From Actinobacteria bacterium UBA2236 (GTDB lineage: Bacteria; Actinomycetota; Actinomycetes; Nanopelagicales; Nanopelagicaceae): a DNA stretch of 5,978 nucleotides. The first letter of the stretch is position 1, and each line of letters begins with the position of its first letter. The stretch spans positions 5,179 through 11,156 of the forward strand of contig DDYK01000075.1 in assembly GCA_002347935.1 (NCBI GenBank), read 5' to 3'. The notes under the pieces are model-generated. The model was not told the DNA's origin and ran no database searches. It saw nothing but the letters and a program-made list of their open reading frames with translations. Position numbers and translations under genes: made by a program. Below, piece by piece: positions 1-5,554 of the stretch.

Positions 1-3
1 GAT

Positions 4-32
4 TTGAGAACGGGAATAGAGGCCTCTAGGCT
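4..32 (+). promoter_or_regulatory. Predicted groES-groEL promoter (-35/-10)
   Basis: TTGAGA at 4-9 and TAGGCT at 27-32 are separated by 17 bp. The -35 box is a good match, and the -10 box fits the loose actinobacterial pattern TAnnnT. Transcription would start at about 38-40, at the left edge of the CIRCE element, so a bound HrcA repressor would block initiation. This geometry supports the call, although the -10 box is weak. A perfect 12-bp palindrome (17-28) lies in the spacer. Confidence 0.5.
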
Positions 33-37
33 TGGCG

Positions 38-64
38 TTAGCACTCAGCGGGTGAGAGTGATAA
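38..64 (+). promoter_or_regulatory. CIRCE element, HrcA operator
   Basis: The left arm TTAGCACTC (38-46) matches the CIRCE consensus perfectly. A 9-nt spacer follows, then the right arm GAGTGATAA (56-64), which has one mismatch to GAGTGCTAA. CIRCE is the binding site of the heat-shock repressor HrcA and characteristically lies just upstream of groES-groEL, as it does here, 45 nt before the groES start. The operon is therefore predicted to be repressed by HrcA and induced by heat or by titration of free GroEL. hrcA itself is not in the window. Confidence 0.95.
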
Positions 65-109
65 AACACCCGAAGTAGGAAAAAACTCGATGAAGAAGGA
101 GCAATAACG

Positions 110-403
110 ATGGCCATTGCCATTAAGCCGCTTGAAGATCGTATCGTTATCAAAATTAACGAAGCTGAAGAGAAGACCGCATCAGGTCTAGTTATTCCAG
201 ATACTGCAAAAGAGAAGCCACAAGAGGGCACTGTAGTTGCAGTTGGTCCAGGCCGATTTGATGATGGAGTTCGCGTGCCGATGGATATCAAAGTTGGCGA
301 TGTAGTTCTCTATAGCAAATACGGTGGAACTGAAATCAAACATGGTGGCGAGGAATATCTAGTTCTCTCAGCCCGTGACATTCTTGCAGTAATCGCGAAG
401 TAA
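110..403 (+). CDS. groES: Co-chaperonin GroES (Cpn10)
   Basis: This 97-residue protein is the heptameric lid that closes the GroEL folding chamber in the cytoplasm. The N-terminus (KPLEDRIVIK) matches the family signature. The GroEL-binding mobile loop is at about residues 18-37 and includes the hydrophobic contact SGLVIPD. The sequence VAVGPG follows, and the C-terminal strand ends ARDILAVIAK. The length is normal for the family. The ATG is preceded by AAGGAG at 96-101 with 8 nt spacing, the clearest Shine-Dalgarno in the heat-shock operon, which fixes the start. groEL begins 27 nt downstream in the same orientation with no terminator between them, so the two are co-transcribed under the CIRCE-regulated promoter. 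Nothing is unusual about this gene. Confidence 0.98.
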   Translation: MAIAIKPLEDRIVIKINEAEEKTASGLVIPDTAKEKPQEGTVVAVGPGRFDDGVRVPMDIKVGDVVLYSKYGGTEIKHGGEEYLVLSARDILAVIAK

Positions 404-430
404 TTAACGAAGAAGAGAAGATAACTAAAC

Positions 431-2065
431 ATGGGTAAATCACTGCAATTTGATGAAAGCGCTCGTCGCGCAATGGAGCGCGGAGTTAATATCCTTGCCG
501 ATACTGTCAAAGTAACGCTTGGACCTAAGGGACGTAACGTAGTTATTGGCAAATCTTTTGGTGCGCCATTAATTACCAATGATGGTGTCACCATCGCTAA
601 AGAAATTGAACTCTCTGATCCTTCCGAAAATATGGGAGCTCAGTTAGTCAAGCAGGTTGCTGAAAAGACCAATGATGTTGCAGGTGATGGCACGACAACT
701 GCCACCGTTCTTGCTCAAGCAATGGTCCGTGAAGGCCTACGAAATCTTGCAGCTGGCGCTCAGCCAATGGGAATCAAAGCTGGAATTGAAGCTGCAGTTG
801 CTGCAGTTGTTGAGAAGTTAAGAGCTAACTCCACCAAGATTTCTGCTAAAGAGCAGATTGCTGATGTTGCAACTATCTCTGCTCAGGATCGCAGTATTGG
901 CGATCTAATTGCTGAGGCGATGGATAAAGTTGGCAAAGATGGCGTAATAACTGTTGAGGAATCTTCAACTACTGGTCTTGAGCTGGAATTTACTGAAGGT
1001 ATGCAATTTGATAAAGGTTATATCTCGCCATATTTTGTTACCGATCAAGACCGTATGGAGGCAACCCTTGAGGATGCCTATATCTTGATCTCCGCTGGCA
1101 AAATCTCAGCTCTTGCTGACCTACTTCCAATTCTTGAGCAGGTCGCAAAGGCCTCAAAGCCACTATTGATTATCGCTGAAGATGTTGAGGGTGAAGCCCT
1201 TTCAACTTTAGTTGTAAACCGCATGCGTGGGGTATTCACCTCAGCAGCTGTTAAAGCTCCTGGATTTGGAGATCGTCGCAAGGCGATGCTGCAAGATATT
1301 GCAGTTCTAACTGGCGGCCAAGTTATTTCAAGCGAAGTTGGTCTAAAGTTAGATCAGATTTCAATTGACATGCTTGGAAAAGCTCGCAGAATTGTTATTA
1401 CTAAGGACAACACCACCATTGTTGATGGAGCCGGAAATAAGAAGGATGTGGAAGGTCGCATCGCTGAGTTAAGGCGAGAGATTGAAGCAGCTGACTCTGA
1501 TTGGGATAGAGAGAAGTTGCAGGAGCGTCTTGCAAAGCTCTCCGGCGGCGTCTGTGTTATCAAAGTTGGAGCACATACCGAAGTTGAATTAAAGGAAAAG
1601 AAGCATCGCCTAGAAGATGCTATCTCTGCTACTCGCGCAGCCGTTGAAGAAGGCATCGTGGTTGGCGGCGGAGCAGCTCTAGTCCATGCTGCAACTGTTC
1701 TTGATGGCGATCTTGGCCATGAAGGAGATTCAGCAGTTGGTGTTCGCTTAGTTGCTAAAGCTTGCCAAGAGCCACTTCGTTGGATTGCAGAAAATGCCGG
1801 ACAAGAAGGCTATGTAGTGGTCGCAAAGGTGCGAACACTAAAGCCAAATGAAGGCTTTAATGCTGCAAGTGATGAGTATGGCGATCTAGTTAAAGCTGGA
1901 GTTATCGATCCAGTTAAGGTCACTCGCTCAGCTCTTGCCAATGCCGCCTCAATTGCTGCAATGTTTATCACCACTGAAGCACTTGTCTTTGAAACCCCAG
2001 AAGATAAGAAGGAAGAAGCATCAGGACATGGCCATAGCCATGGACCAGGTGGCCATAGTCACTAA
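431..2065 (+). CDS. groEL: Chaperonin GroEL, His-tailed GroEL1 type
   Basis: This 544-residue protein is the 60-kDa chaperonin, a tetradecameric ATPase that folds proteins in the cytoplasm with GroES. The nucleotide-binding motifs LGPKGR (30-35), NDG (50-52) and GDGTTT (85-90) are intact. So is the catalytic aspartate in RLEDA (D396, equivalent to D398 in E. coli), along with TRAAVEEG (401-408) and GGG (412-414). The C-terminus is not the usual Gly-Gly-Met tail. It ends in a histidine-rich stretch (about 531-544, five His alternating with Gly and Ser), the hallmark of actinobacterial GroEL1 paralogues, which are the ones linked to groES. The upstream AAGAGAAG (413-420) is only a weak ribosome site about 10 nt from the ATG. 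Whether a second groEL exists elsewhere cannot be seen. A strong hairpin terminator follows the stop codon. Confidence 0.98.
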   Translation: MGKSLQFDESARRAMERGVNILADTVKVTLGPKGRNVVIGKSFGAPLITNDGVTIAKEIELSDPSENMGAQLVKQVAEKTNDVAGDGTTTATVLAQAMVREGLRNLAAGAQPMGIKAGIEAAVAAVVEKLRANSTKISAKEQIADVATISAQDRSIGDLIAEAMDKVGKDGVITVEESSTTGLELEFTEGMQFDKGYISPYFVTDQDRMEATLEDAYILISAGKISALADLLPILEQVAKASKPLLIIAEDVEGEALSTLVVNRMRGVFTSAAVKAPGFGDRRKAMLQDIAVLTGGQVISSEVGLKLDQISIDMLGKARRIVITKDNTTIVDGAGNKKDVEGRIAELRREIEAADSDWDREKLQERLAKLSGGVCVIKVGAHTEVELKEKKHRLEDAISATRAAVEEGIVVGGGAALVHAATVLDGDLGHEGDSAVGVRLVAKACQEPLRWIAENAGQEGYVVVAKVRTLKPNEGFNAASDEYGDLVKAGVIDPVKVTRSALANAASIAAMFITTEALVFETPEDKKEEASGHGHSHGPGGHSH

Positions 2066-2085
2066 TTTAAGTAATAAAAGAGTAA

Positions 2086-2122
2086 AGAAAGAGCCTTGAT
2101 GGAAAACATCAGGGCTCTTTCT
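2086..2122 (+). terminator. Hairpin terminator after groEL
   Basis: A 16-bp stem runs from 2086-2101 to 2107-2122 around the 5-nt loop GAAAA. All pairs are Watson-Crick except one G-U. The 3' arm ends in a short run of T (GCTCTTTCT) rather than a long U tract. It starts 20 nt after the groEL stop and should end the groES-groEL transcript. The next promoter begins only a few bases later, so terminator and terC promoter are packed together. Confidence 0.9.
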
Positions 2123-2125
2123 CTA

Positions 2126-2131
2126 TACACT
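2126..2131 (+). promoter_or_regulatory. Candidate -10 box for leaderless terC transcript
   Basis: TACACT fits the actinobacterial -10 pattern TAnnnT and lies 7 nt before the terC ATG, so transcription would begin at or next to the start codon. No Shine-Dalgarno precedes this ATG, which agrees with a leaderless mRNA. I see no convincing -35 box; the region where it would lie is the terminator hairpin. The overlapping TATACA (2124-2129) is an alternative register. Confidence 0.4.
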
Positions 2132-2138
2132 CACCGCC

Positions 2139-3065
2139 ATGGTTAGCGAATCTCTCAATATCTCAACTCATATCTGGGCAATAACACTTGGTGTGATTTT
2201 CTTAGTCACCCTTGGCGATTTGATCTGGGCCTGGATGCACCGAAACTCTGTAACCACCTTAAAAGAGGCGGCAATCTGGACTGGAATCTATGTTTCAGCA
2301 GCAATTGCCTTTGGAATCTCGCTACGAAGTTGGGGAGGGCAGACAAAGTCGGCTGAATTCTTTGCCGGCTGGATAACTGAGTATTCACTTTCAATCGATA
2401 ATCTATTTGTATTTCTCATTATTTTATCTAGGTTAAAAATTGAGAAAGAGAAAGAACAGTTAGTGCTTCTGCTAGGCATCTTGATGGCCCTAGTAATGCG
2501 TGGCATATTCATAATTATTGGCGCTGCCGTTGTTGAGAGGTTTGTGGCCGTATTCTTCTTCTTCGGAGCTATATTGATTTGGACTGCTTATAAATTAATT
2601 ACTGAGGACCCAGAAGAAGATGAGTGGCAAGAAAATCGTGTAATTACCGCTCTTAGAAAGCGGGGCTACTCCACATTCACAATTGCACTCGTTGCTCTTG
2701 GAACCACTGATCTACTCTTTGCACTTGACTCAATCCCTGCAATCTTTGGTTTAACTAGAGATCCTTATATTGTCTTTATGGCCAATGCTTTTGCTCTAAT
2801 GGGACTTCGCCAGCTCTATTTCTTAGTTGGAATACTTCTAAAGCGCCTAGTTTATCTCTCCAAGGGTTTATCAATCGTTCTAGGATTTATTGGGATTAAG
2901 TTAATTATCGAAGCACTTCACGGAGTTGGAATTGATTACATCTATGGCTTCAAGGTGCCACATGTTTCATTAACTGTCTCACTTGGTGTGATTATCTCTG
3001 CCCTGGCGGTCACGACAGTTATTAGCCTTAGAGCGAGTGGGAATTACGGAAAAGAAAAAGAGTAA
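2139..3065 (+). CDS. TerC/Alx-family integral membrane protein
   Basis: This 308-residue inner-membrane protein belongs to the TerC family (Pfam TerC; TerC/Alx subgroup). I count about nine hydrophobic segments, roughly at 10-31, 43-63, 73-97, 106-129, 131-152, 180-203, 210-233, 241-262 and 276-297. The family's conserved intramembrane acidic residues are present: D87 in SIDNLF, D191, and D197 in DSIPAI. An acidic, charged loop (156-165) separates the two halves. Characterised relatives are linked to tellurite resistance, metal (often manganese) efflux, and metal loading of exported proteins, so metal-ion export is the likely role, but the substrate cannot be read from the sequence. The length is typical. 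The start fits the family N-terminus, with TM1 beginning at about residue 10. The gene follows the groEL terminator and converges on whiB with a 9-nt gap. Confidence 0.9.
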   Translation: MVSESLNISTHIWAITLGVIFLVTLGDLIWAWMHRNSVTTLKEAAIWTGIYVSAAIAFGISLRSWGGQTKSAEFFAGWITEYSLSIDNLFVFLIILSRLKIEKEKEQLVLLLGILMALVMRGIFIIIGAAVVERFVAVFFFFGAILIWTAYKLITEDPEEDEWQENRVITALRKRGYSTFTIALVALGTTDLLFALDSIPAIFGLTRDPYIVFMANAFALMGLRQLYFLVGILLKRLVYLSKGLSIVLGFIGIKLIIEALHGVGIDYIYGFKVPHVSLTVSLGVIISALAVTTVISLRASGNYGKEKE

Positions 3066-3074
3066 GTAGCTGCG

Positions 3075-3377
3075 CTAAGCGATAGAAGGGCTGATCTGGC
3101 GAGATGCACGATTGATGATCTCAAGACGCTCATCTTCAGTTAATCCGCCCCAAATGCCATAAGGCTCTTGTGCGGCAAGAGCGTGAGCTCTACAAGCTGC
3201 TAATACCGGGCAGGTCGCACAGACTGCTTTTGCAGCATTTTCTCTAGCGCGACGCCTTGGACCACGCTCCCCATCTGGATGAAAGAACATCTCTGTAGGA
3301 AGTGAGCGGCAGGCGCCTTCAAATTGCCATTGCCAATTCTCAATAACTGGCTTTGGTAGGCGAGAGGTCTCTGACAT
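3075..3377 (-). CDS. whiB3: WhiB-family [4Fe-4S] regulator, WhiB3/WhiD type
   Basis: WhiB-like proteins are small actinobacterial iron-sulfur transcription regulators that typically bind the principal sigma factor and sense redox state or nitric oxide. The four cluster cysteines are present in the expected arrangement: C23, then C53-x2-C56-x5-C62. The G[IV]WGG turn (residues 74-78) follows. The stretch MFFHPDGERG (residues 29-38) and the N-terminal RLPKP resemble WhiB3 of Mycobacterium and WhiD of Streptomyces, and the groEL-whiB-guaB gene order supports that orthology. I chose the ATG at 3377, giving 100 residues, because it sits exactly 7 nt after a strong -10 box and aligns with the WhiB3/WhiD N-terminus. 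An in-frame ATG at 3401 (108 residues) lies upstream of the -10 box and would not be in that transcript. No terminator is visible between this gene and convergent terC. Confidence 0.93.
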   Translation of the reverse strand: MSETSRLPKPVIENWQWQFEGACRSLPTEMFFHPDGERGPRRRARENAAKAVCATCPVLAACRAHALAAQEPYGIWGGLTEDERLEIINRASRQISPSIA

Positions 3378-3383
3378 GGGGTT

Positions 3384-3412
3384 AATATATAATCGCGCCA
3401 TAGGTTGTTCAA
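3384..3412 (-). promoter_or_regulatory. whiB promoter, leaderless
   Basis: On the minus strand TTGAAC (3412-3407) and TATATT (3389-3384) are separated by exactly 17 bp. The A of the chosen whiB ATG (3377) is the seventh base after the -10 box, the normal position for +1. There is no ribosome-binding site. The boxes, spacing and start codon together make this the best promoter in the window and predict a leaderless mRNA. The 8-bp palindrome AAGTACTT (3411-3418) overlaps the upstream edge of the -35 box. Confidence 0.75.
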
Positions 3413-3467
3413 GTACTTTGGGCGAATTTCTCTAGTTTCGGGTCGCGAAAATAGGTGATAAGCACCA

Positions 3468-3497
3468 CTATTGGGCCATGGCTCCACGCCCCAATAG
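3468..3497. repeat. Inverted repeat over the start codon of the MerR/B12 regulator
   Basis: CTATTGGG (3468-3475) and CCCAATAG (3490-3497) form a perfect 8-bp inverted repeat with a 14-nt spacer. The spacer contains the ATG (3478) and the 6-bp palindrome CCATGG (3476-3481). It could be an operator for autoregulation by the encoded MerR-type protein. If it is transcribed, it could instead be an RNA hairpin that hides the start codon. Neither role is demonstrated; the repeat itself is directly visible. Confidence 0.5.
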
Positions 3498-4407
3498 CCC
3501 AAATCTTAAGGCTGGCTTAGAAGATGAGCGTTTGACCGTCGCTTCAGTAGCCCGCAGACTCGGCATAGCGCCAGCCACACTTAGAACTTGGGATCGCAGA
3601 TATGGTCTTGGCCCATCAAGTCATATTGAAGGCGAGCACCGTAAATATGATGGCAAGGATCTAGCCCGGCTTACTCTAATGCGAAAGCTAATAGTTCAAG
3701 GCTATTCACCATGTGATGCTGCAGAGGTGGCGCTATCGAGTAAGGCTAAAGGCGCTGCAGCATCACATAAATCAACGCAGAAAGTTGAGACTGCAGATTG
3801 TTCTGAACTAATTGAATCCCTTCTTAAAGCTGCAAGAGTTTATGATCGAAGCTACATAGAAAATACTCTAAAGGCTCAAGTTAGCAAGCGTGGAATTATC
3901 AATACCTGGAACGAGTTAATCGTTCCAGTTTTAATCGCAGTAGGAAATGAATGGGCAGAGCTTGGTACAGGAATTGAAATTGAGCATTTAATAACCGAAA
4001 TCGTTACTCGTTTAATGCAGAGTTCGAATCAAACTCCAGATCTTCCAATTAATTCCCGCCCAGTGCTACTTGCCTGTATTGGTGAGGAGATGCATACCTT
4101 GGCTCTCTATACTCTAGGAGCTGCTCTTGCGGAGCGAAATATTCAGTCACAATTTCTAGGAGCTAGAACTCCCATTACAGCAGTTGGAGCGATAGTAAAA
4201 AAGTCTGCACCTCCAGCGGTATTTCTCTGGGCTCAGCTAGCTAAGAATGGAAAGTGTGAAGTTGTGGGAGATATTCCAAAGATTAGACCAGCCCCCCGAA
4301 TCATTCTTGGCGGACCAGGCTGGCGTAAATCTTCACGCAAATCAGTAGTAAGAGTCGATTGTTTGGATAGCGCAATTACTGAAATTGTGCGGGCAGTTGG
4401 AGCTTAA
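3478..4407 (+). CDS. MerR-type regulator with cobalamin-binding domain (CarH/LitR-like)
   Basis: This 309-residue protein is a predicted DNA-binding, B12-dependent transcription factor. Residues 19-44 form the MerR helix-turn-helix (SVARRLGIAPATLRTWDRRY), and the wing continues to about residue 86. A low-complexity linker (about 87-105) leads to a helical cobalamin-cap domain (about 108-182). This domain contains W159, nine residues, then E169-H170: the Wx9EH signature of adenosylcobalamin photoreceptors such as CarH. A Rossmann-like B12 domain follows (about 194-305), with E204-x-H206 in place of DxH and a late GGPGW. The residue after W159 is Ala, where Thermus CarH has the His that ligates cobalt in the light state. 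Relatives repress carotenoid or photolyase genes in the dark, but none of those genes is in the window. No Shine-Dalgarno precedes the ATG. The DNA-binding and B12-fold calls are firm; light sensing is inference. Confidence 0.88.
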   Translation: MAPRPNSPNLKAGLEDERLTVASVARRLGIAPATLRTWDRRYGLGPSSHIEGEHRKYDGKDLARLTLMRKLIVQGYSPCDAAEVALSSKAKGAAASHKSTQKVETADCSELIESLLKAARVYDRSYIENTLKAQVSKRGIINTWNELIVPVLIAVGNEWAELGTGIEIEHLITEIVTRLMQSSNQTPDLPINSRPVLLACIGEEMHTLALYTLGAALAERNIQSQFLGARTPITAVGAIVKKSAPPAVFLWAQLAKNGKCEVVGDIPKIRPAPRIILGGPGWRKSSRKSVVRVDCLDSAITEIVRAVGA

Positions 4408-4414
4408 ATACCCT
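4385..4414 (+). promoter_or_regulatory. Possible guaB promoter
   Basis: TTGTGC (4385-4390) and TACCCT (4409-4414) are 18 bp apart, with the -10 fitting TAnnnT. Initiation would fall near 4421, leaving a leader of about 12 nt made up almost entirely of the guaB ribosome site (AAGGTGGAG, 4422-4430). The -35 lies inside the end of the upstream regulator gene. Read-through from that gene is the alternative, since no terminator separates them. Confidence 0.3.
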
Positions 4415-4432
4415 AGCCATTAAGGTGGAGCG

Positions 4433-5554
4433 GTGAGTGAGAGCGTTAATGAGAAGGTCGCAATGCTTGGCCTTACCTACGACGATGTTCTCCTGCTTCC
4501 AGATGCCTCAGAGGTAGTGCCTTCCGAGGTTGAAACAAAGACTTATCTCACCCGCGCAATCCAATTAGATATCCCGCTGATCTCATCTGCGATGGATACT
4601 GTGACTGAATCAGCAATGGCAATTGCTATGGCTAAAGCTGGCGGTATTGGAATCATCCATAGAAACCTTGCTATTGATGAACAGGTAACTCATGTGAAGT
4701 TAGTTAAGGGAGCAAATTTAAGAGTTGGCGCAGCAGTTGGCGTTGGCGAAGATGGATTTGAACGAGCTGAGGCGTTAATTGGCGCTGGCGTTGATGTAAT
4801 TGTGGTTGATACTGCCCATGGCCATCATCGAGCAGTTTTAGATGCGATAGTGAGAATTAAAAAGCACTTTCCAAGGCAAGAAGTAATTGGTGGAAATGTT
4901 GCAACTAGAGCAGGAGCTCAAGCGCTAATAAATGCTGGAGCTGATGCGGTTAAAGTTGGAGTAGGACCTGGGTCTATTTGCACCACACGGGTAGTGGCAG
5001 GAGTGGGAGTGCCTCAGATAACTGCAATTATGGAGGCAGCTAAGGCATGTCAGAAAGCGGATATTCCACTGATTGCAGATGGCGGCTTGCAATACTCCGG
5101 AGATATTGCCAAGGCAATTGTTTCAGGAGCCGATACTGTGATGCTTGGATCTCTTCTTGCCGGTTGCGATGAATCACCTGGTGAGTTAGTAGAAAGTGAT
5201 GGAGAAAAATTTAAGATCTATCGCGGCATGGGATCACTTGGCGCGATGCAATCAAGAGGCGAGCAGAAGTCTTTTTCAAAAGATCGCTATATGCAAGATG
5301 ATGTATTAGCTGAAGATAAATTAGTTCCAGAAGGTATTGAAGGAAAAGTTGCTTATCGCGGCAGCCTATCGAAGGTAGTTCATCAATTAGTGGGCGGGCT
5401 GCGCTCGGGGATGGGATATGCCGGAGCGAAAGATATTGCAGCCTTGCAAAAACGCGGCCGGCTAATACAAATTACTGCAGCCGGCCTCTCTGAGAGCCAT
5501 CCCCATGATGTATTAGATGTGGCAGATGCCCCTAATTACTATCGGAGCAAATAA
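4433..5554 (+). CDS. guaB: IMP dehydrogenase GuaB lacking the CBS domain
   Basis: The enzyme oxidises IMP to XMP with NAD+, the committed step of guanine nucleotide synthesis. It is a TIM-barrel protein of the cytoplasm. The catalytic loop GPGSICTTR (178-186) carries C183, and IADGG (214-218) holds the substrate-binding Asp. The mobile flap has the R285-Y286 dyad followed by KLVPEGIEG (296-304), and the protein ends in ESHPHDV and PNYY. The flap and GVGVPQ separate it from GMP reductase, which has a similar length. At 373 residues it is about 110-120 shorter than usual. The tandem CBS pair that normally sits after the HRNL.IDEQ helix is missing: residues 83-92 run straight into LRVGAAVG (96-103). 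The GTG start follows AAGGTGGAG. guaB3 overlaps its stop codon by 1 nt. Confidence 0.95.
   Translation: MSESVNEKVAMLGLTYDDVLLLPDASEVVPSEVETKTYLTRAIQLDIPLISSAMDTVTESAMAIAMAKAGGIGIIHRNLAIDEQVTHVKLVKGANLRVGAAVGVGEDGFERAEALIGAGVDVIVVDTAHGHHRAVLDAIVRIKKHFPRQEVIGGNVATRAGAQALINAGADAVKVGVGPGSICTTRVVAGVGVPQITAIMEAAKACQKADIPLIADGGLQYSGDIAKAIVSGADTVMLGSLLAGCDESPGELVESDGEKFKIYRGMGSLGAMQSRGEQKSFSKDRYMQDDVLAEDKLVPEGIEGKVAYRGSLSKVVHQLVGGLRSGMGYAGAKDIAALQKRGRLIQITAAGLSESHPHDVLDVADAPNYYRSK

Noticed and set aside
1..64. HspR-type HAIR element controlling the chaperonin operon
   Set aside because: No CTTGAGT-N7-ACTCAAG-like sequence is present; the CIRCE element explains the heat-shock control.
310..594. Open frame on the minus strand across the groES end and groEL start
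   Set aside because: It is antisense to two strongly conserved genes, shows no recognisable domain, and has no promoter or ribosome site. Similar minus-strand frames inside groEL (1078-1281, 1354-1656) and terC (2206-2512) are rejected for the same reason.
2066..2138. Possible yybP-ykoY manganese riboswitch upstream of terC
   Set aside because: The gap is only 73 nt and is mostly filled by the groEL terminator hairpin; no riboswitch-like core is visible.
3436..3450. TTTCG-N5-CGAAA inverted repeat in the whiB/regulator intergenic region
   Set aside because: The arms are only 5 bp and such repeats are common by chance; without comparative data it cannot be called an operator.
3200..3502. Minus-strand open frame overlapping whiB in another frame
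   Set aside because: The whiB frame has the full cysteine signature. This frame shows no family features and its start crosses into the divergent regulator gene.
4433..5554. GMP reductase (guaC) as an alternative identity for the short IMP dehydrogenase
   Set aside because: The flap with DRY and KLVPEGIEG, and GVGVPQ after the catalytic loop, are IMP dehydrogenase features; the position directly before guaB3 agrees.
4433..5554. guaB as a broken gene or pseudogene because of its short length
   Set aside because: The frame is continuous, all catalytic motifs are present, and the missing part corresponds exactly to the separable CBS module.
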